A program made the position numbers and the translations under genes. A stretch of DNA of 64,000 nucleotides, taken from NCBI RefSeq assembly GCF_021484805.1, contig NZ_CP090557.1:3856001-3920000 (forward strand), read 5' to 3'. Positions 1 to 8,772 of this stretch are shown here, one piece after another. The DNA comes from Tellurirhabdus bombi. GTDB taxonomy: Bacteria; Bacteroidota; Bacteroidia; Cytophagales; Spirosomataceae. The notes under the pieces are model-generated. The model made no database searches and had not been told where the DNA came from. It saw only the letters and a list, made by a program, of their open reading frames with translations. Position 1 is the first letter of the stretch. The number at the start of each line of letters is the position of its first letter.

Positions 1-107
1 CAGGGATTCATTACGAACCCCGCCTTTTCGGACCCGCATCTTACCCATTTAAGTACTCAAAAATCCAGTTTGCCTCCCCAAAAAAGTCAATCCTCGCCTC
101 GTACTCC

Positions 108-851
108 ATGAAAAAAATTATTCTTCTTTTCCTCCTGCTTCCTATTAGTTTGGTGGCTCAGCCGCTTCGGGTTGCTGTGGCAGCCAACGCCCAATTTATG
201 ATGAAGGAATTATCGGCGGCCTTTCAGAAAAGCCGGGGTATTGCCGTGGAATCCATAGTTAGCTCATCCGGAAAATTAACAACTCAAATCCAGCAAGGCG
301 CTCCCTATGATGTGTTTCTGTCGGCTGATGTTTCTTATCCGCAAACACTCAATAAAGAAGGATTAACGCTCACGCCGCCAGTTATTTATGGCTACGGCAC
401 ACTGGTTTTATGGACGCAGGGAGCAATAAAGCTGGATAAAAATTTAAAATTCCTGACCGATCCGGCAGTTCGCCACATTGCGATTGCTAATCCCGCTCTG
501 GCTCCCTACGGCGAAGCGGCGATTACGCTCATTCAAAAACAAAAGTTACTGGAACACTTAAAGGCTAAACTCGTGTACGGCGAAAGCATTTCGCAGGTGA
601 ACCAGTACATTTTAACGGGTTCGGCGGAAATAGGATTTACGGCAAAATCGGTGGTTTTGGACCCGAGCCTACGCCAGAAAGGCCGCTGGCTCGAACTTCC
701 CACTTCGGACTATCAACCCATAGCGCAGGGCGTTGTTATTTTGAAACGAACGACGCAGCCGGCGGCGGCCAAACAGTTTATTGAGTTTCTGCAAACTCAA
801 CCGGCACGGCGTATATTGCAAAAATTTGGTTACCGCTTACCCAAACCCTAA
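108..851 (+). CDS. modA: Molybdate ABC transporter, periplasmic molybdate-binding protein ModA
   Basis: Periplasmic receptor that binds molybdate (or tungstate) and delivers it to the ModBC transporter. The 247-residue product starts with a classical signal peptide (Lys-Lys, hydrophobic stretch, cleavage near residue 17 after Val-Ala-Gln). The mature part opens with the family pattern VAVAANAQFMMKEL, followed by the SSSGKL and APYDVFLSAD segments that line the oxyanion site in ModA proteins. Length is normal for the family. The ATG at 108 is chosen because the signal peptide begins there, although this frame stays open upstream to the window edge. modB begins 3 bases after its stop, so the three genes form an operon. 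The promoter lies outside the window or in its first 107 bases; no Mo-box or molybdenum riboswitch was recognised. Confidence 0.95.
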   Translation: MKKIILLFLLLPISLVAQPLRVAVAANAQFMMKELSAAFQKSRGIAVESIVSSSGKLTTQIQQGAPYDVFLSADVSYPQTLNKEGLTLTPPVIYGYGTLVLWTQGAIKLDKNLKFLTDPAVRHIAIANPALAPYGEAAITLIQKQKLLEHLKAKLVYGESISQVNQYILTGSAEIGFTAKSVVLDPSLRQKGRWLELPTSDYQPIAQGVVILKRTTQPAAAKQFIEFLQTQPARRILQKFGYRLPKP

Positions 852-854
852 CGC

Positions 855-1520
855 ATGGCTGTTGACTGGCAACCCATTTTTTTAACCTTACGCTTGGCTG
901 GCATCACCACGTTACTGCTTCTTGTAATTGGCGTTCCGTTGGCCAGCTGGCTGGCTTTGAGCCGTTTCCGCTTAAAACCTGTAGTCGAAACCATTATTAG
1001 TCTGCCATTGGTCCTCCCACCTTCAGTACTGGGTTTTTATCTTTTGCTAGCCTTTAGCCCAACCAGTGACCCAGGAAAATGGTTACTGGAAACCTTCAAT
1101 CTGCAACTCGTTTTTTCCTTTGAGGGGCTGGTGGTTGCATCTTTGATTTACAGCCTTCCATTTATGGTTCATCCGGTTCAGGCGGGCCTGGAAAACCTAC
1201 CGGCATCGTGGCGCGAAGCCTCCTACACGCTCGGTCAATCGCCTTTTCGAACGCTTTATAAAGTACTACTGCCCAACTGCAAACCCGCCTTGCTGACGGG
1301 CATTGTGCTTTCGTTTGCGCACACCATTGGCGAATTTGGCCTGGTTCTGATGATCGGCGGCAATCTTCCGGGCCAGACTCGGGTGGCTTCCATCGCCATC
1401 TACGATGAAGTTGAACTTCTGAATTTTGAAGCAGCGCACGCCTACGCCGCCTTATTGCTGAGCCTTTCCTTCACTATTTTACTACTAGTCTACTGGTTTA
1501 ATAAACGCGTAACTTTATGA
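855..1520 (+). CDS. modB: Molybdate ABC transporter permease ModB
   Basis: Inner-membrane permease of the molybdate importer; two copies pair with ModC to form the channel that accepts molybdate from ModA. The 221-residue protein has about five hydrophobic helices and the cytoplasmic EAA-type coupling loop (REASYTLGQSPFRTLYKVLLP, roughly residues 116-136) through which binding-protein-dependent permeases contact the ATPase. The downstream segment SFAHTIGEFG is typical of ModB. It lies between modA (3-base gap) and modC (4-base ATGA overlap), so translation is probably coupled. Length matches known ModB proteins. Confidence 0.95.
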   Translation: MAVDWQPIFLTLRLAGITTLLLLVIGVPLASWLALSRFRLKPVVETIISLPLVLPPSVLGFYLLLAFSPTSDPGKWLLETFNLQLVFSFEGLVVASLIYSLPFMVHPVQAGLENLPASWREASYTLGQSPFRTLYKVLLPNCKPALLTGIVLSFAHTIGEFGLVLMIGGNLPGQTRVASIAIYDEVELLNFEAAHAYAALLLSLSFTILLLVYWFNKRVTL

Positions 1521-2344
1521 TTCAACTCGAAGCGGTCATGGATCGATTTTTTGCGTCGGGGATCAATGAGCTTCGCGTTAAACTAGAGCTGGCGAAAGGC
1601 AACTTAACCGCCTTGATCGGGCCTTCGGGTTCTGGAAAAACCACTCTTTTACGTTTACTAGCGGGCCTGGAAACGCCTCGGCAAGGTTATATTTCTGTAG
1701 ATGGCACTCCCTGGCTGGACACGCAAGCCAACATCAACCTCTCTCCCCAGCGCCGCTCCGTGGGCTTTGTTTTTCAGGATGCCGCCTTGTTTCCCAACAT
1801 GAGTGTCCGCCAGAACATTGCCTACGTGGCACCTTCGGGGCAGGAGCCTTTGGTTGCTGAATTACTCAAGCGAACCGGTTTAGAACCGTTTGCCGATAAA
1901 AAGCCAGCCGCGCTTTCGGGCGGGCAGAAACAACGCGTGGCCCTAGCCCGAGCGATGGTTCGGCGGCCAAAAATTCTATTGCTGGATGAGCCTTTTGCGG
2001 CGTTGGATGCAACCGCCAGCCAGTGGCTGCGTGAGATGTTGTTACAGTTTCACCAGGAATGGGAAACAACAACGCTACTAGTTAGTCACCATGCTCCGGA
2101 CATTAGCCACTTGGCCGACCGGATTATTCAGCTTGTACACGGGCAAATCGTCAGCGATCACAATAACTTGGAACAAAGGCAATCCCCTTCGATCACGGAG
2201 CTGATTCAGCACATTGATTACGACCCCGTTCATCAGCAATGGACCATCCAGACAGATTCCACGCAGCTCGTTTCCAAAAATCCGAACTGGCGTCATCTAA
2301 AGGTCGGTGACTCCCTTCGGATAAACGGCCAGACCGACCGATAA
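1517..2344 (+). CDS. modC: Molybdate ABC transporter ATP-binding protein ModC
   Basis: Cytoplasmic ATPase that powers molybdate import. Visible motifs are Walker A GPSGSGKTT (residues 35-43), the Q-loop in FVFQDAALFP (about 85-94), the ABC signature LSGGQ (133-137), Walker B ILLLDEP (153-159) and the switch His in VSHHAPD. The remaining C-terminal portion of about 70 residues contains part of a MOP/TOBE-like fold (SITELIQHID to LKVGDSLRING). At 275 residues the protein is shorter than the roughly 350-residue E. coli ModC, so this regulatory domain is probably reduced. The ATG overlaps the modB stop as ATGA. A hairpin terminator follows 8 bases after the stop. Confidence 0.94.
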   Translation: MIQLEAVMDRFFASGINELRVKLELAKGNLTALIGPSGSGKTTLLRLLAGLETPRQGYISVDGTPWLDTQANINLSPQRRSVGFVFQDAALFPNMSVRQNIAYVAPSGQEPLVAELLKRTGLEPFADKKPAALSGGQKQRVALARAMVRRPKILLLDEPFAALDATASQWLREMLLQFHQEWETTTLLVSHHAPDISHLADRIIQLVHGQIVSDHNNLEQRQSPSITELIQHIDYDPVHQQWTIQTDSTQLVSKNPNWRHLKVGDSLRINGQTDR

Positions 2345-2351
2345 ACACAAA

Positions 2352-2383
2352 AATAGCTACCCGAATTGCATCGGGTAGCTATT
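2352..2383. terminator. Bidirectional hairpin terminator between modC and the receiver gene
   Basis: A 13-bp perfect stem (AATAGCTACCCGA at 2352-2364 pairing with 2371-2383) closes a 6-base loop. It lies between the convergent ends of modC and the minus-strand receiver gene. The T-run is better on the minus-strand side, so it probably ends both transcripts but works best for the minus one. Confidence 0.85.
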
Positions 2384-2435
2384 CCATTATCTGAATTGGT
2401 AATGTAAATTATGCAATAAAAACCAGTTTCTTTTC

Positions 2436-2873
2436 TTAGGAGGGCAAGAATCTACCGATTGTTTCTTCGCCCGCATGTATCCATCTTTTATGCAATTTCG
2501 ACGTCATCTGCTGCATCTCTCTAAAGCTATTTGGCTTCACCAGGAAACTCGCGACGCCTAGTTCATGACACCGCGCCCGATCCGAATCCGTACAGCTTGT
2601 CGACAGCATGACCACCGGAATTTTGCGCAGATCTGGCGATTTCTTCAGCAGCTTCAAGGTTTCAAAACCATTTAGCACCGGCATGTTCAAATCCATAATC
2701 AGCAAGTGCGGCAAATCGCCCAATGAGTCCGTTAAATAATGGACCAACTCCTGGCCATTGGAAAACGTAAAGATCAAACACTCAGGATATGCTTTCTGAA
2801 AAGCCTGCCAAATTAGAAAACGATCATCTTCATCATCATCGATGATATATACCAGATAAGCCTCTTTCATCAT
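2436..2873 (-). CDS. Single-domain response regulator (CheY/Rcp1-like receiver)
   Basis: Receiver-only signalling protein of 145 residues with no output domain; such proteins usually act by phosphotransfer or by binding a partner. The acidic pocket IDDDEDD (about residues 11-17), the phosphorylation site Asp61 in LLIMDLNMP, the conserved Ser/Thr in MLSTS (about 91-93) and Lys113 in FLVKPNSF are all present, so it should be phosphorylatable. It resembles the Rcp1-type stand-alone receivers common in Cytophagales. No histidine kinase gene is adjacent, so the cognate kinase is unknown. Two tandem ATG codons are available at the start (2871-2873 and 2868-2870). It is separated from the upstream minus-strand gene by a terminator and so has its own promoter. 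Confidence 0.9.
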   Translation of the reverse strand: MMKEAYLVYIIDDDEDDRFLIWQAFQKAYPECLIFTFSNGQELVHYLTDSLGDLPHLLIMDLNMPVLNGFETLKLLKKSPDLRKIPVVMLSTSCTDSDRARCHELGVASFLVKPNSFREMQQMTSKLHKRWIHAGEETIGRFLPS

Positions 2874-2906
2874 GTTGGTTTCGGTTTATGACCTCAGAAA
2901 AGATAA

Positions 2907-2927
2907 CCCCTGCTCAGAAAACAGGGG
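2907..2927 (-). terminator. Hairpin terminator after the 63-residue gene
   Basis: Inverted repeat CCCCTG (2907-2912) and CAGGGG (2922-2927) with a 9-base loop. On the minus strand it is followed by a T-rich stretch. It lies about 85 bases beyond the stop of the gene at 3011-3202, which supports that gene being transcribed separately from the receiver gene at 2436-2873. Confidence 0.6.
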
Positions 2928-3010
2928 CTATACCACAATCCTTACTCTTCAGCGTAGCTGAAACTTTCTCTCTCATGAGCGACGAGCGTGCAAGCACCCT
3001 CATCCAGTGG

Positions 3011-3202
3011 CTATGTTTCCAGCAAAGCTGGTTCTTGGTTCTTCTTCGATCTATTAATCAATAATTTACGGCACCAGCTAAGTAGCTGAAGACGTTCCAG
3101 GTGCGACAACCATTTCAGAGCCTTTCTAAGCTCCTTCCGGAAAAGTCGCCGGTCGAACCGGACTTTTTCCAACACAACCTTACTATATTCTAACCAGGAC
3201 AT
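3011..3202 (-). CDS. Small cationic protein of unknown function, probably co-regulated with the RND pump
   Basis: A 63-residue protein that I cannot assign to a named family. It is strongly basic and probably helical (MSWLEYSKVVLEKVRFDRR, then FRKELRKALKWL and LQLLSWCRKLLI), with a single Cys near residue 44 and no signal peptide or clear membrane segment. Three points argue it is real: an ATG start, its own downstream hairpin terminator at 2907-2927, and an 11-bp-phased motif array plus a -7-like box upstream in the same arrangement as in front of the TolC-like gene at 7498-8754. That arrangement suggests control by the same response regulator. Such proteins might be regulators or adaptors, but the sequence does not show which. 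Confidence 0.7.
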   Translation of the reverse strand: MSWLEYSKVVLEKVRFDRRLFRKELRKALKWLSHLERLQLLSWCRKLLINRSKKNQEPALLET

Positions 3203-3223
3203 ATCGTTTCAGTTGTTATTTAA

Positions 3224-3286
3224 CGAAGATACGTCAAGTGCGGTTAGAGGACACTTAAAGCTAGCTTAGAAAAAAATTAGAATTCT
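3224..3286 (-). promoter_or_regulatory. 11-bp-phased TTAGAA array and -7-like box upstream of the 63-residue gene
   Basis: Four copies of a TTAGAA-type heptamer lie exactly 11 bases apart on the plus strand: GTTAGAG at 3243, CTTAAAG at 3254, CTTAGAA at 3265 and ATTAGAA at 3276. On the minus strand this reads TTCTAA. Twelve bases nearer the gene is TATCTTCG (complement of 3224-3231), one mismatch from the Bacteroidota -7 box TAnnTTTG, and 21 bases after it comes the ATG at 3202. The last repeat runs into the stop codon of the pump gene. Phased direct repeats of this type are what dimeric OmpR-family regulators usually bind. Confidence 0.65.
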
Positions 3287-6200
3287 TCTGCGGTCTGCAA
3301 AGCGGGTTTAAGTATGGCCGTTTTTCGGTAAAAGAACCGGTAGATAATGGGGAAAACCAGCAAGGTCAGCACTGTAGCCGTGATCAAACCACCGATGACC
3401 ACAATGGCCAACGGCTTCTGCGTTTCTGAGCCAATCCCGGTTGAAATGGCCGCCGGAAACAGTCCAATAGCCGCCATCATGGCCGTCATGACCACCGGGC
3501 GAACCCTCGACTTCACACCATCCCGAATTGCTTCATCGAGCGGTTGTCGGTCGGCGCGGTTCTTATTGAAGACCGAAATCAGAATCACCCCGTTCTGAAC
3601 GCAAATACCAAATAAAGCGATGAATCCCACCCCGGCAGAAATACCGAAGTTCATGCTGGTTGCGTGCAGGGCCAGAATCCCGCCGATGAGGGCAAAAGGC
3701 ACATTGAGCAAGACCAGCCCCGCGTCTTTGGCATTTCCAAAGGTGATGAACAGGATGACGAAAATGGCCGCCAGACTAATGGGTACGACCTGACTCAGCC
3801 GTTCCGTAGCCCGCACCTGGTTTTCAAATTCACCCACCCATTCGATGGAATAATCTTTGGGAAGATTAACTTTTTCGGCAACGCGCCGCTGGGCTTCGGC
3901 AATGGTACTCCCCAAATCCCGCCCGCGAACGGAGAATTTAACACCGATAAACCGTTTATTCAAATCCCGGTAGATAAAGGCCGGACCTGTCATTTTACGA
4001 ATGGTGGCGATTTCACTCAACGGAATTTTACCCCCCCGCATCGTCGGCACCATCAGACGCATAATGTCATCTTCGTGGCGGCGGTACTGCTCCTGATAAC
4101 GAATCCGAATGTCGAATTTCCGCTCACCTTCGTAGAGAACCGATGCGGTTTTCCCTCCAATGGCCATCTCAATTACAGCCTGAGCCTCGGCGGTTGAAAC
4201 CCCGTAAAGTGCCATTTTATTGTCATGAAACAAAACACTGATCTCCGGCTGACCGACATTTCGAATGACGCCTAAATCCCGCACACCGGACACGTCCTGC
4301 ACGGCTTTCATCACCTGGCGGGAGTATTTTTCCAGCTCGTAGATATCTGGCCCAAAGATTTTTATCCCGTTACTTGCCTTGTAGCCAGCCACCGCTTCGG
4401 CTACGTTATCAATAATAGGCTGGGAATAATTATACAGGACACCCGTGTAATTTTTCAGCTTTCGGTCCATCTCGTCGGTTAATTCCTCCACCGAAATCTT
4501 GCGCCCCCAATCGCCTTTGGGTTTTAAATCCACCTGAAACTGGCAGAAATAGAAGCCGTTGGGGTCGGTCCCATCGTTGGAGCGGCCCACCTGCGAGAGC
4601 ACCTGCTTTACTTCCGGGAACGTCTGCAAATCCTCGCGAATGTTTTTGGCCATTTCGACGCTTTTTGGCAACGACATACTCATGGGCAATTCGGCGGTTA
4701 CCCACAAAGCCCCCTCATTGAGCTGGGGTAGAAACTCCGTACCCAACAGAGTCGTTGAAAAAAACGTGACTCCCATAAACAGCAGCGCCAGCATAAAACT
4801 CAGCTTCTTCCGGGCGTAGCACCACCCAAAACCTGCCATGACAATGCGGTCGAAGAAGTTGACGATGGGGTTATTTTTCTCGCGAACATTTTTCCGCAGT
4901 AGGATTGAGCACAGAACTGGCACCAACGTCAGGGTATACAACAAGGCACCCAAAAGGGCAAAACCCAACGTCCAGGCCAGGGGCGAAAACATTTTCCCTT
5001 CTACTTTTTGAAAAGAGAAAATGGGTAACAAAGCAGTGATAATGATCAATTTAGAGAAGAATACGGCCTTCCCTAACTCACCTCCGGTTTTCTTGATCAG
5101 TCCCAGCTTGGCCATGCGATTGAACTTATCCATGCCTCGCTTGTGGGCCAGATGATCCAGGGTAACAAAAATTCCCTCGACCATGACCACGGCTCCGTCG
5201 ATGATAATTCCAAAGTCAACGGCTCCCATCGACAGCAAGTTGGCCGACATCCCCCGCATACGCAGACACATAAACGCAAATAACAGCGCCAGCGGAATGA
5301 TGATGGAAACAATGACGGTAGTCCGCCAGTCGGCCATGAATAGAAAGACGATGACCGTTACCAGAATGATACCTTCGGTCAGGTTATGCAGTACCGTTTG
5401 CGTACAAAACTCAATCAGGTTATCCCGGTCATAGAAGGTCACCATCTTTACGTCTGAAGGCAGCACGCGGGTGTTTAGCTCCTCGATTTTTTCTTTTACC
5501 CGACCTAGAATTTCGCTGGGATTTTCGCCTTTTCGCATCACCACGATGCCTTCTACCACATCGTCAGATTTGTTCAGACCCACCTGCCCCACACGCGGCA
5601 AACTCGATTCGGCTACCTCGGCGACGTTTCCAACCCGCACGGGATTACCGCCCAATTCTTCAATAATAATATTTTCAATGTCCTGGCCGGAGGTTAACAG
5701 ACCAACACCCCGCACAACATACGCCTGTCCGTTTCGCTCGATCACGTCACCCCCGACGTTGATGTTACTGCGCGTGACGGCCTCGTATACTTCCAGCGGC
5801 GTTAAATCGTACTTAACCAGTTGCGTGGGATTCACCCGGACTTCGTAGATTTTTTCCTGTCCTCCGAAAGCTACCACATCGGCAACGCCCGGAACAGAGC
5901 GCAATTGGCGATCAATAACCCAGTTTTGAAGCGTCAACAACTCCCGGCTGTCGCGCTTCGGGCTTTCGAGCGTATAGCGAAAAATCTCTCCGGTAGGGCC
6001 ATAAGGTGGCTGCACATCGGGTTCTACCCCTTCCGGCAACGACACATTTCGCAACTGATTGTTGACCTGCTGACGGGCAAAAAAATCTTCGACATCATCT
6101 TCAAAAATGATTTTGATGACCGATAAGCCGAACATGGTGGTTGAGCGAACGTTGGTTTTTCGCTGTACGGAGTTCATGGCCACCTCAATCGGTACGGTCA

Positions 6201-6402
6201 CAAACCGTTCTATTTCCTCCGCCGAACGGCCACTCCATTCCGTAACGACAATAATCTGCGTATTGGTTACGTCGGGGAAAGCCTCAAGCGGCGTTCGGAG
6301 GTAACTGACAATTCCGGCGATGACCAACACGCCGGTCATGAAAAAGATAAAAAAGCGGTTTTTGAGCGAAAAACCGACAATTGATCGGATGAATTTATTC
6401 AT
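3277..6402 (-). CDS. CusA/CzcA-family heavy-metal efflux RND transporter
   Basis: Inner-membrane proton-driven pump subunit of a tripartite efflux system that exports metal cations. The protein is 1041 residues, the normal size, with the RND layout: an N-terminal helix, a large periplasmic loop (about 35-340), a membrane block, a second periplasmic loop (about 560-870) and a final membrane block. In the fourth helix it carries DFGIIIDGAVVMVEG (about 396-410), close to the DFG-x3-DG-x3-VEN signature of metal-exporting RNDs but with Gly where Asn is usual. The motif shows the heavy-metal class; the exact ion (Co/Zn/Cd/Ni or Cu/Ag) cannot be read from it with confidence. Its ATG directly abuts the stop of the adaptor gene. 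It is the last gene of a five-gene operon with its own two-component system. Confidence 0.92.
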   Translation of the reverse strand: MNKFIRSIVGFSLKNRFFIFFMTGVLVIAGIVSYLRTPLEAFPDVTNTQIIVVTEWSGRSAEEIERFVTVPIEVAMNSVQRKTNVRSTTMFGLSVIKIIFEDDVEDFFARQQVNNQLRNVSLPEGVEPDVQPPYGPTGEIFRYTLESPKRDSRELLTLQNWVIDRQLRSVPGVADVVAFGGQEKIYEVRVNPTQLVKYDLTPLEVYEAVTRSNINVGGDVIERNGQAYVVRGVGLLTSGQDIENIIIEELGGNPVRVGNVAEVAESSLPRVGQVGLNKSDDVVEGIVVMRKGENPSEILGRVKEKIEELNTRVLPSDVKMVTFYDRDNLIEFCTQTVLHNLTEGIILVTVIVFLFMADWRTTVIVSIIIPLALLFAFMCLRMRGMSANLLSMGAVDFGIIIDGAVVMVEGIFVTLDHLAHKRGMDKFNRMAKLGLIKKTGGELGKAVFFSKLIIITALLPIFSFQKVEGKMFSPLAWTLGFALLGALLYTLTLVPVLCSILLRKNVREKNNPIVNFFDRIVMAGFGWCYARKKLSFMLALLFMGVTFFSTTLLGTEFLPQLNEGALWVTAELPMSMSLPKSVEMAKNIREDLQTFPEVKQVLSQVGRSNDGTDPNGFYFCQFQVDLKPKGDWGRKISVEELTDEMDRKLKNYTGVLYNYSQPIIDNVAEAVAGYKASNGIKIFGPDIYELEKYSRQVMKAVQDVSGVRDLGVIRNVGQPEISVLFHDNKMALYGVSTAEAQAVIEMAIGGKTASVLYEGERKFDIRIRYQEQYRRHEDDIMRLMVPTMRGGKIPLSEIATIRKMTGPAFIYRDLNKRFIGVKFSVRGRDLGSTIAEAQRRVAEKVNLPKDYSIEWVGEFENQVRATERLSQVVPISLAAIFVILFITFGNAKDAGLVLLNVPFALIGGILALHATSMNFGISAGVGFIALFGICVQNGVILISVFNKNRADRQPLDEAIRDGVKSRVRPVVMTAMMAAIGLFPAAISTGIGSETQKPLAIVVIGGLITATVLTLLVFPIIYRFFYRKTAILKPALQTAEEF

Positions 6403-7491
6403 TTAGTCGTTCAGCGCGTTGTACACCAGCAGTTGATCTTTGGATATTACCTGTTCGCCTGGTTTCAGGCCAGCTCGGATATAGGCCACATCGCCCAACA
6501 TTTTGTGCACTTCTACTTCGCGGGTTTCGATGTTGGAACGCCCCCGAAAAACCATCACGAAATGCTTTGACTTGTCGAAAATGACCGACGACGAAGGAAT
6601 GGTCGTCATGTGCTGGCCCTCATCAAAGCGCAAAGAAACCGTTGCGTGCATCTCTGGTTTCAGCTTCTGCCCGTCGTTGGGCAGTTTAATCCGAACCGTC
6701 ATGGCTTTCGTGTTTGGATCAAGCACGTTGAAGATTTTATCCACCTTCCCTTTAAATACCTGATCTGGGTAACTTAAGGTTTGAATGAAGGCTGACATCC
6801 CCAGTCCTACGCGCCCAATGTCACTTTCGTTGACATTAGCCAATACCCATACATCCTTGATTTGGCCAATGGTAAACAAATTGTCTGCATTGTCGGACCG
6901 AAGCTGGGTTTCGCGATTGACGTTTTTTTCAATCACATACCCATCAATAGGCGCCTTTACGTGGTAGACCGGATTTTTGCCCAGGCCGTAGATCCGAAAA
7001 ATCTCCTTTACCCGGTCAAGTTCGGCCTGGGCTTTTTCCACCTCTTTCTGTGCGCCGATAACTTCGCGCTGCGAATTCAGTTTGCTCTCGTACAGGTCTT
7101 CGGCAACCCGTAAGTTTTTCTGGGCCAGCAACAAATCTGACTGCGCCTGAATCATCTGGCTCTCGAAGTTGGCCACTTCGCCGGAGCGAATAACGGCCAG
7201 CGTCTGCCCTTTCCGAACATAATCCCCAAGCTCAACTTCCACTTCTTCCACTACCCCACCAACGAGCGGAAAAACCTTGATTACTTTATTTTCGTCGGCG
7301 ACGACCTTGCCCACCAGCGTTAGTTCACTCTGCACAGTCTGGGTCACGGCGCTGTCGATCCGAATGCGGTGCATCATGGTATCAGACAGCATAAATGCCT
7401 CCGCTTCTTCTGCCTCCTGCTTAGGTTGGCAAGAAACCGCCAATACGGCCACCATTGCCACCACAAAACTGGGAATCAATACTTTTTTCAT
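6403..7491 (-). CDS. RND efflux periplasmic adaptor (membrane fusion lipoprotein)
   Basis: Adaptor that joins the inner-membrane pump to the outer-membrane channel. The N-terminus is a lipoprotein signal with Cys at residue 21 (VLAVSC), so it should be lipid-anchored. Next come a biotinyl-lipoyl half motif (VGGVVEEVEVELGDYVRKGQTL), a coiled-coil hairpin (about 105-165, rich in Gln, Ala, Leu and Glu), the second lipoyl half (VKAPIDGYVIEKNV), and beta-barrel and membrane-proximal domains to the end. The 362-residue length fits CzcB/CusB-type adaptors. It sits 6 bases after the TolC-like gene and directly abuts the pump gene, so the three are co-transcribed and probably assemble together. Confidence 0.9.
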   Translation of the reverse strand: MKKVLIPSFVVAMVAVLAVSCQPKQEAEEAEAFMLSDTMMHRIRIDSAVTQTVQSELTLVGKVVADENKVIKVFPLVGGVVEEVEVELGDYVRKGQTLAVIRSGEVANFESQMIQAQSDLLLAQKNLRVAEDLYESKLNSQREVIGAQKEVEKAQAELDRVKEIFRIYGLGKNPVYHVKAPIDGYVIEKNVNRETQLRSDNADNLFTIGQIKDVWVLANVNESDIGRVGLGMSAFIQTLSYPDQVFKGKVDKIFNVLDPNTKAMTVRIKLPNDGQKLKPEMHATVSLRFDEGQHMTTIPSSSVIFDKSKHFVMVFRGRSNIETREVEVHKMLGDVAYIRAGLKPGEQVISKDQLLVYNALND

Positions 7492-7497
7492 AATTTG

Positions 7498-8754
7498 TTA
7501 TCGGAATAAATCCTCTCCAACGACATAGTTCAACTCTTCGTAAGCTCCAATCCGGTCGGCTTTCAGGCGATTTAATTCCCGGACGCTTTCGTTATAGGTC
7601 TCAATCAAATCCACAAATTCCAGGAGCGATATATTTCCCTTACCGAAGTTTTTGGTTACCCCAATGCTGAGTTCTTCGAACTGTTCGGTAAAACGCCCCT
7701 CCACGGATTGAACCGTCCGCTCTACTTCCTGTACCTTCTGGAGCACGGTACTGACCTCGTTGGCAATCTGAAGGTGCTTGTTCTCTTCCAGACGTTTCTG
7801 GTAATCAATCTGGCTACGAGCCGCTTTGATGCCCCCCTGGTTTCGATTCCAGACCGGAATGCTCATGGCAACACCAACCCCGATGTAGTTGGAGATATAG
7901 CTTCCCTGCTGGTCGTATACTCCGCTGAGGCTAAGGTCAGGGCGAGCCAGGGCGCGTTGAAAGTTATAGTTGAGTTCAGATTGTCGGGTTAAAGACTGGC
8001 TAACTTTCAAATCAGCCCGGTTTGCAAAGGCTTTCTCCCGTAGCTGCTCGCCCGATTCAACAGGCAAACGGTAGCGAGTCAGACCCGCTTCGTTCACTAT
8101 GAGGGTAATGGGCTGTTCGATGGACAGTAGCGTTCGTAAGGCTTTCTGATTCTCAGCCAGTTGAAAAACTAAATCCGTTCGGTCATTTCGCAATTGGAAG
8201 ACAAGCGCTTTCAGGCGAAGCAGTTCCCGAAGCGAAACGTTAGCTTTTTCGTATTGTGTTTCGTAGGCATTAACCGTCGTTTGCAGCGTAGCAATCTGCT
8301 GGTCATACCGACGAATGGTATTCTGCTGGAAATAGCTTTCGTAGAAACGGCTCCGTAAATCGAAGCGAAGCGCCCGAAGCAAGTCCGTAAACTCGTATTC
8401 GGTTAGTTTCGCACTCTCCTCCGCCAACGCAATGCGCTTGTTGCGTTTTCCTGCCGTATAAAGAAGTTGCTGAACGGAAACGATTTTTTGTCCTTGCCGG
8501 CCCACATCCAGCACTCTATTGCGAGTTGAATTATAAGCACTTAGCTCAACGGCGACCGTAGGGTTTTCAAACAAACTGGCCTGAATAATGTCCGCCTGGC
8601 TCGCCTCTATGCGAAAGCGCTCTGCCAGCAGCAAAAGATTATTTCGGACAAAAAGGCTATCAGCCTGACCCACCGTAAGCCGTAGGGAATCCAGCGTAGC
8701 TGCCGATAGAGAAAATGTAATGCAGGAAAGAAAAAAAACGAATAGGAACCGCAT
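7498..8754 (-). CDS. TolC-family outer-membrane efflux protein
   Basis: Outer-membrane channel of the tripartite metal efflux system. The 418-residue product has a signal peptide (MRFLFVFFLSCITFSLSA) and the two internally related coiled-coil and beta-strand halves typical of outer-membrane efflux proteins, for example the ASQADIIQASLFENPTVAVE segment near residue 50 and its counterpart RALARPDLSLSGVYDQQG in the second half. It is the first pump gene after the two-component pair; the 98-base gap upstream carries a phased motif array and a -7-like box. It can therefore be transcribed both from the regulator promoter and from its own inducible promoter. Confidence 0.88.
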   Translation of the reverse strand: MRFLFVFFLSCITFSLSAATLDSLRLTVGQADSLFVRNNLLLLAERFRIEASQADIIQASLFENPTVAVELSAYNSTRNRVLDVGRQGQKIVSVQQLLYTAGKRNKRIALAEESAKLTEYEFTDLLRALRFDLRSRFYESYFQQNTIRRYDQQIATLQTTVNAYETQYEKANVSLRELLRLKALVFQLRNDRTDLVFQLAENQKALRTLLSIEQPITLIVNEAGLTRYRLPVESGEQLREKAFANRADLKVSQSLTRQSELNYNFQRALARPDLSLSGVYDQQGSYISNYIGVGVAMSIPVWNRNQGGIKAARSQIDYQKRLEENKHLQIANEVSTVLQKVQEVERTVQSVEGRFTEQFEELSIGVTKNFGKGNISLLEFVDLIETYNESVRELNRLKADRIGAYEELNYVVGEDLFR

Positions 8755-8772
8755 AAATCAAAAAGTGCGGCA

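Noticed and set aside
1-107. Two open plus-strand frames running into modA, one ending in TGA at 109-111 as an ATGA overlap
   Set aside because: Too short to tell whether either is the 3' end of a real upstream gene; the residues match no domain.
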